From an uncultured Muribaculaceae bacterium (GTDB lineage Bacteria > Bacteroidota > Bacteroidia > Bacteroidales > Muribaculaceae), in assembly GCA_910579845.1 (NCBI GenBank), contig CAJTWL010000004.1, positions 1 through 64,000 of the forward strand: a stretch of DNA of 64,000 bases, written 5' to 3'. Under the pieces are notes generated by a model. The model had not been told where the DNA came from. It saw nothing but the letters and a program-made list of their open reading frames with translations, and made no database searches. The position numbers and the translations under genes are program-made. Shown here piece after piece: positions 62,343 through 64,000 of the stretch; position 1 is the first letter of the stretch, and each line of letters starts with the position of its first letter.

Positions 62343-64000
62343 ATGGGCATTACACTTCCTGTTTTGATTCTGGCATTGCCGTTTGCGATGTTCCTTATCT
62401 TAGGAATAGGCGGCGTCAAGATGTCCCGTAAACTTGCGGGTGTGCTGGGCATTTGTGCCAATGGCGCTCTGTTGGCAATGAGCTATACGGTAGCGTTTAC
62501 ATATTTCTTTAGCGGTGAGACCGCATATATAATAGATGGTGTGCGTCAACAGCTGCAGCTGTTTGATGTCACCTGGATGGCATTTACCGAGAGACTTGTT
62601 GTCAATATCGGTTTTCTGCTTGATCCTATAAGTGCGATGATGTTGATTGTTATAACTACAATCTCATTCATGGTGCATCTGTACAGCTGGGGATATATGG
62701 AACATGAACCCGGATTCCAGCGTTATTATGCATTCCTGTCGCTTTTCACATTCTCAATGCTTGGTTTGGTTGTCGCCACCAATATCTTCCAGATGTATAT
62801 ATTCTGGGAACTTGTCGGCGTGTCTTCATACCTGTTGATCGGATTCTTCTATAAACTGCCGTCGGCAGTGTCTGCATCCAAGAAAGCATTCATTGTTACA
62901 AGGTTTGCCGATCTTTTTATGCTTATCGGTATTCTTGTTCTTTCATATTATGTTTCCCAAACACCTGCTGACGGTCCCTTAGGTGGTGCTTCCGCATTCA
63001 ATTTCATCATGCTGAACAATAATTCGGCAAATGTTCTTGAATCGACTTTGTGTGGTACATTTATGGGTGGATCGATACTTAGCTGGGCAATGGTATTCAT
63101 CTTTGTAGGCGGTATGGGTAAATCCGCAATGCTTCCTCTTCATATATGGCTTCCGGATGCGATGGAAGGTCCGACGCCGGTTTCCGCACTGATTCACGCC
63201 GCAACAATGGTTGTGGCAGGTGTGTATCTTGTAGCACGATTCTTCCCATTATATCTTATTGCAGACGGATCGCTGCTGTTCATAACGGTTGTTGGCGCCA
63301 TCACCGCATTTTATGCAGCTGTTGTGGCATGTTGCCAGATTGACATCAAGAGGATACTTGCTTTCTCCACAATTTCGCAGATAGCGTTTATGATGGTATC
63401 GCTTGGTGTTACACGTCCCGAGCTTCATGAGGGAATGGGTTATATGGCATCCATGTTCCATCTGTTTACTCATGCTATGTTCAAAGCCCTGCTGTTTCTT
63501 GGTGCCGGAGCCTTGATTCATGCAGTGCATTCAAACAATTATACAGCTATGGGTGGAATGAGGAAATATATGCCTGTCACCCACTGGACATTCCTCATCG
63601 GATGTCTTGCTATCGCCGGTATACCTCCTTTCTCCGGATTTTTCTCAAAGGATGAGATGCTTACCGCAATGTATGCAAACAGCCCTCTATGGGGAGCCTG
63701 GATGACAATGGTCGCAGCTTTGACCGCCTTCTATATGTTCAGAATGTACTTTCGTGTATTCTGGTGGGAAGAGAATCCTCATTATAAGGATCACACCCCA
63801 CATGATGCGCCTTGGCAGATGTCTGTGCCATTGATATTTCTTGCAGCCGTAAGCTGTGTTGCCGGATTCATCCCATTTGGTGAATTTGTAACATGGGATC
63901 GAGCTCCGTATCATATTCATCTTGACATGAGCGTAGCTATTCCGTCTATTTGCGTAGCTGTTGTTGCAATAGCATTTGCGGCATGGCTTTATGCAAAGAA
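62343..64000 (+). CDS. nuoL: NADH-quinone oxidoreductase subunit L (partial, runs off window)
   Basis: The reading frame opens with ATG at 62343, 3 nt after nuoK, and stays open to base 64000 (552 complete codons), so the 3' end lies outside. It is the distal antiporter-like proton pump. Landmarks are YYAFLSLFTFSMLGLVVATN, FWELVGVSSYLLIGFFY, the Lys helix GKSAMLPLHIWLPDAMEGPTP, and HAATMVVAGVYL. nuoM and nuoN would be expected downstream. Confidence 0.95.
   Translation, partial: MGITLPVLILALPFAMFLILGIGGVKMSRKLAGVLGICANGALLAMSYTVAFTYFFSGETAYIIDGVRQQLQLFDVTWMAFTERLVVNIGFLLDPISAMMLIVITTISFMVHLYSWGYMEHEPGFQRYYAFLSLFTFSMLGLVVATNIFQMYIFWELVGVSSYLLIGFFYKLPSAVSASKKAFIVTRFADLFMLIGILVLSYYVSQTPADGPLGGASAFNFIMLNNNSANVLESTLCGTFMGGSILSWAMVFIFVGGMGKSAMLPLHIWLPDAMEGPTPVSALIHAATMVVAGVYLVARFFPLYLIADGSLLFITVVGAITAFYAAVVACCQIDIKRILAFSTISQIAFMMVSLGVTRPELHEGMGYMASMFHLFTHAMFKALLFLGAGALIHAVHSNNYTAMGGMRKYMPVTHWTFLIGCLAIAGIPPFSGFFSKDEMLTAMYANSPLWGAWMTMVAALTAFYMFRMYFRVFWWEENPHYKDHTPHDAPWQMSVPLIFLAAVSCVAGFIPFGEFVTWDRAPYHIHLDMSVAIPSICVAVVAIAFAAWLYAK

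Noticed and set aside
1..64000. CRISPR arrays, rRNA, intact tRNA or insertion-sequence transposases
   Set aside because: No regularly spaced repeats, rRNA-like stretches, full tRNA folds or transposase frames were seen on either strand by reading.

Overview
The window looks like a chromosome segment from a gut Bacteroidales, most likely Muribaculaceae (Duncaniella/Muribaculum-like). The evidence is the SusC/SusD pair, Bacteroidetes promoters (-7 TAnnTTTG with -33 TTTG), fused nuoCD, the atpD-C-B-E-F-H-A-G gene order, the DUF3822-rsmD pair, and many Sec-exported or lipoprotein glycan-active genes. The taxon is inferred from gene content only.

Layout. 1-1.4 kb: a terminator of an upstream gene, then a secreted protein with a C-terminal sorting-like tail. 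1.4-11.8 kb: co-directional housekeeping genes (ansA, DUF3822, rsmD, ribBA, S9 peptidase, degenerate DUF1460 protein, ispE, grpE, dnaJ), closed by a bidirectional terminator shared with a convergent lacI-type gene. 11.9-27.4 kb: a ribose/nucleoside utilization locus resembling the Bacteroides rus system. A LacI-family repressor is divergent from one long operon: ribokinase, inner-membrane permease, exported nucleoside hydrolase, SusC, SusD, BACON lipoprotein, beta-propeller-like lipoprotein, glycosidase-like protein and a second propeller paralogue. A near-perfect 18-bp operator lies just downstream of the operon promoter, and a terminator closes the unit. 27.5-33.2 kb: an ECF sigma gene separated from a putative anti-sigma gene and a Spy-like gene by a 4-kb cassette (FAD oxidoreductase plus exported phosphoesterase) whose two sides carry a ~110-bp direct repeat. 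33.3-39.0 kb: a giant alpha-2-macroglobulin-like lipoprotein. 39.0-39.5 kb: a structured intergenic stretch between convergent genes. 39.5-46.5 kb: a minus-strand group (phosphodiester glycosidase, SGNH hydrolase, RNase Z, GH2 enzyme, aldose 1-epimerase). 46.6-49.8 kb: a divergent TonB-dependent receptor and a lipoprotein. 50.0-64.0 kb: the respiratory complex I operon with the complete F1Fo ATP synthase operon embedded between nuoH and nuoI; nuoL runs off the window.

How the genes work together. In the rus-like locus, the exported nucleoside hydrolase and glycosidase would release ribose or sugars, SusC/SusD and the surface lipoproteins would bind and import ligand, the permease would carry it across the inner membrane, and the ribokinase would trap it. 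In the last block a proton- or ion-pumping complex I without the nuoE/F/G NADH module and the ATP synthase that uses its gradient appear to share one transcript. The strongest leads are the interleaved nuo-atp-nuo operon, the repeat-flanked cassette splitting a sigma/anti-sigma unit, the propeller-glycosidase-propeller module, a DUF1460 protein without catalytic residues, and a DnaJ with a substituted zinc ligand.
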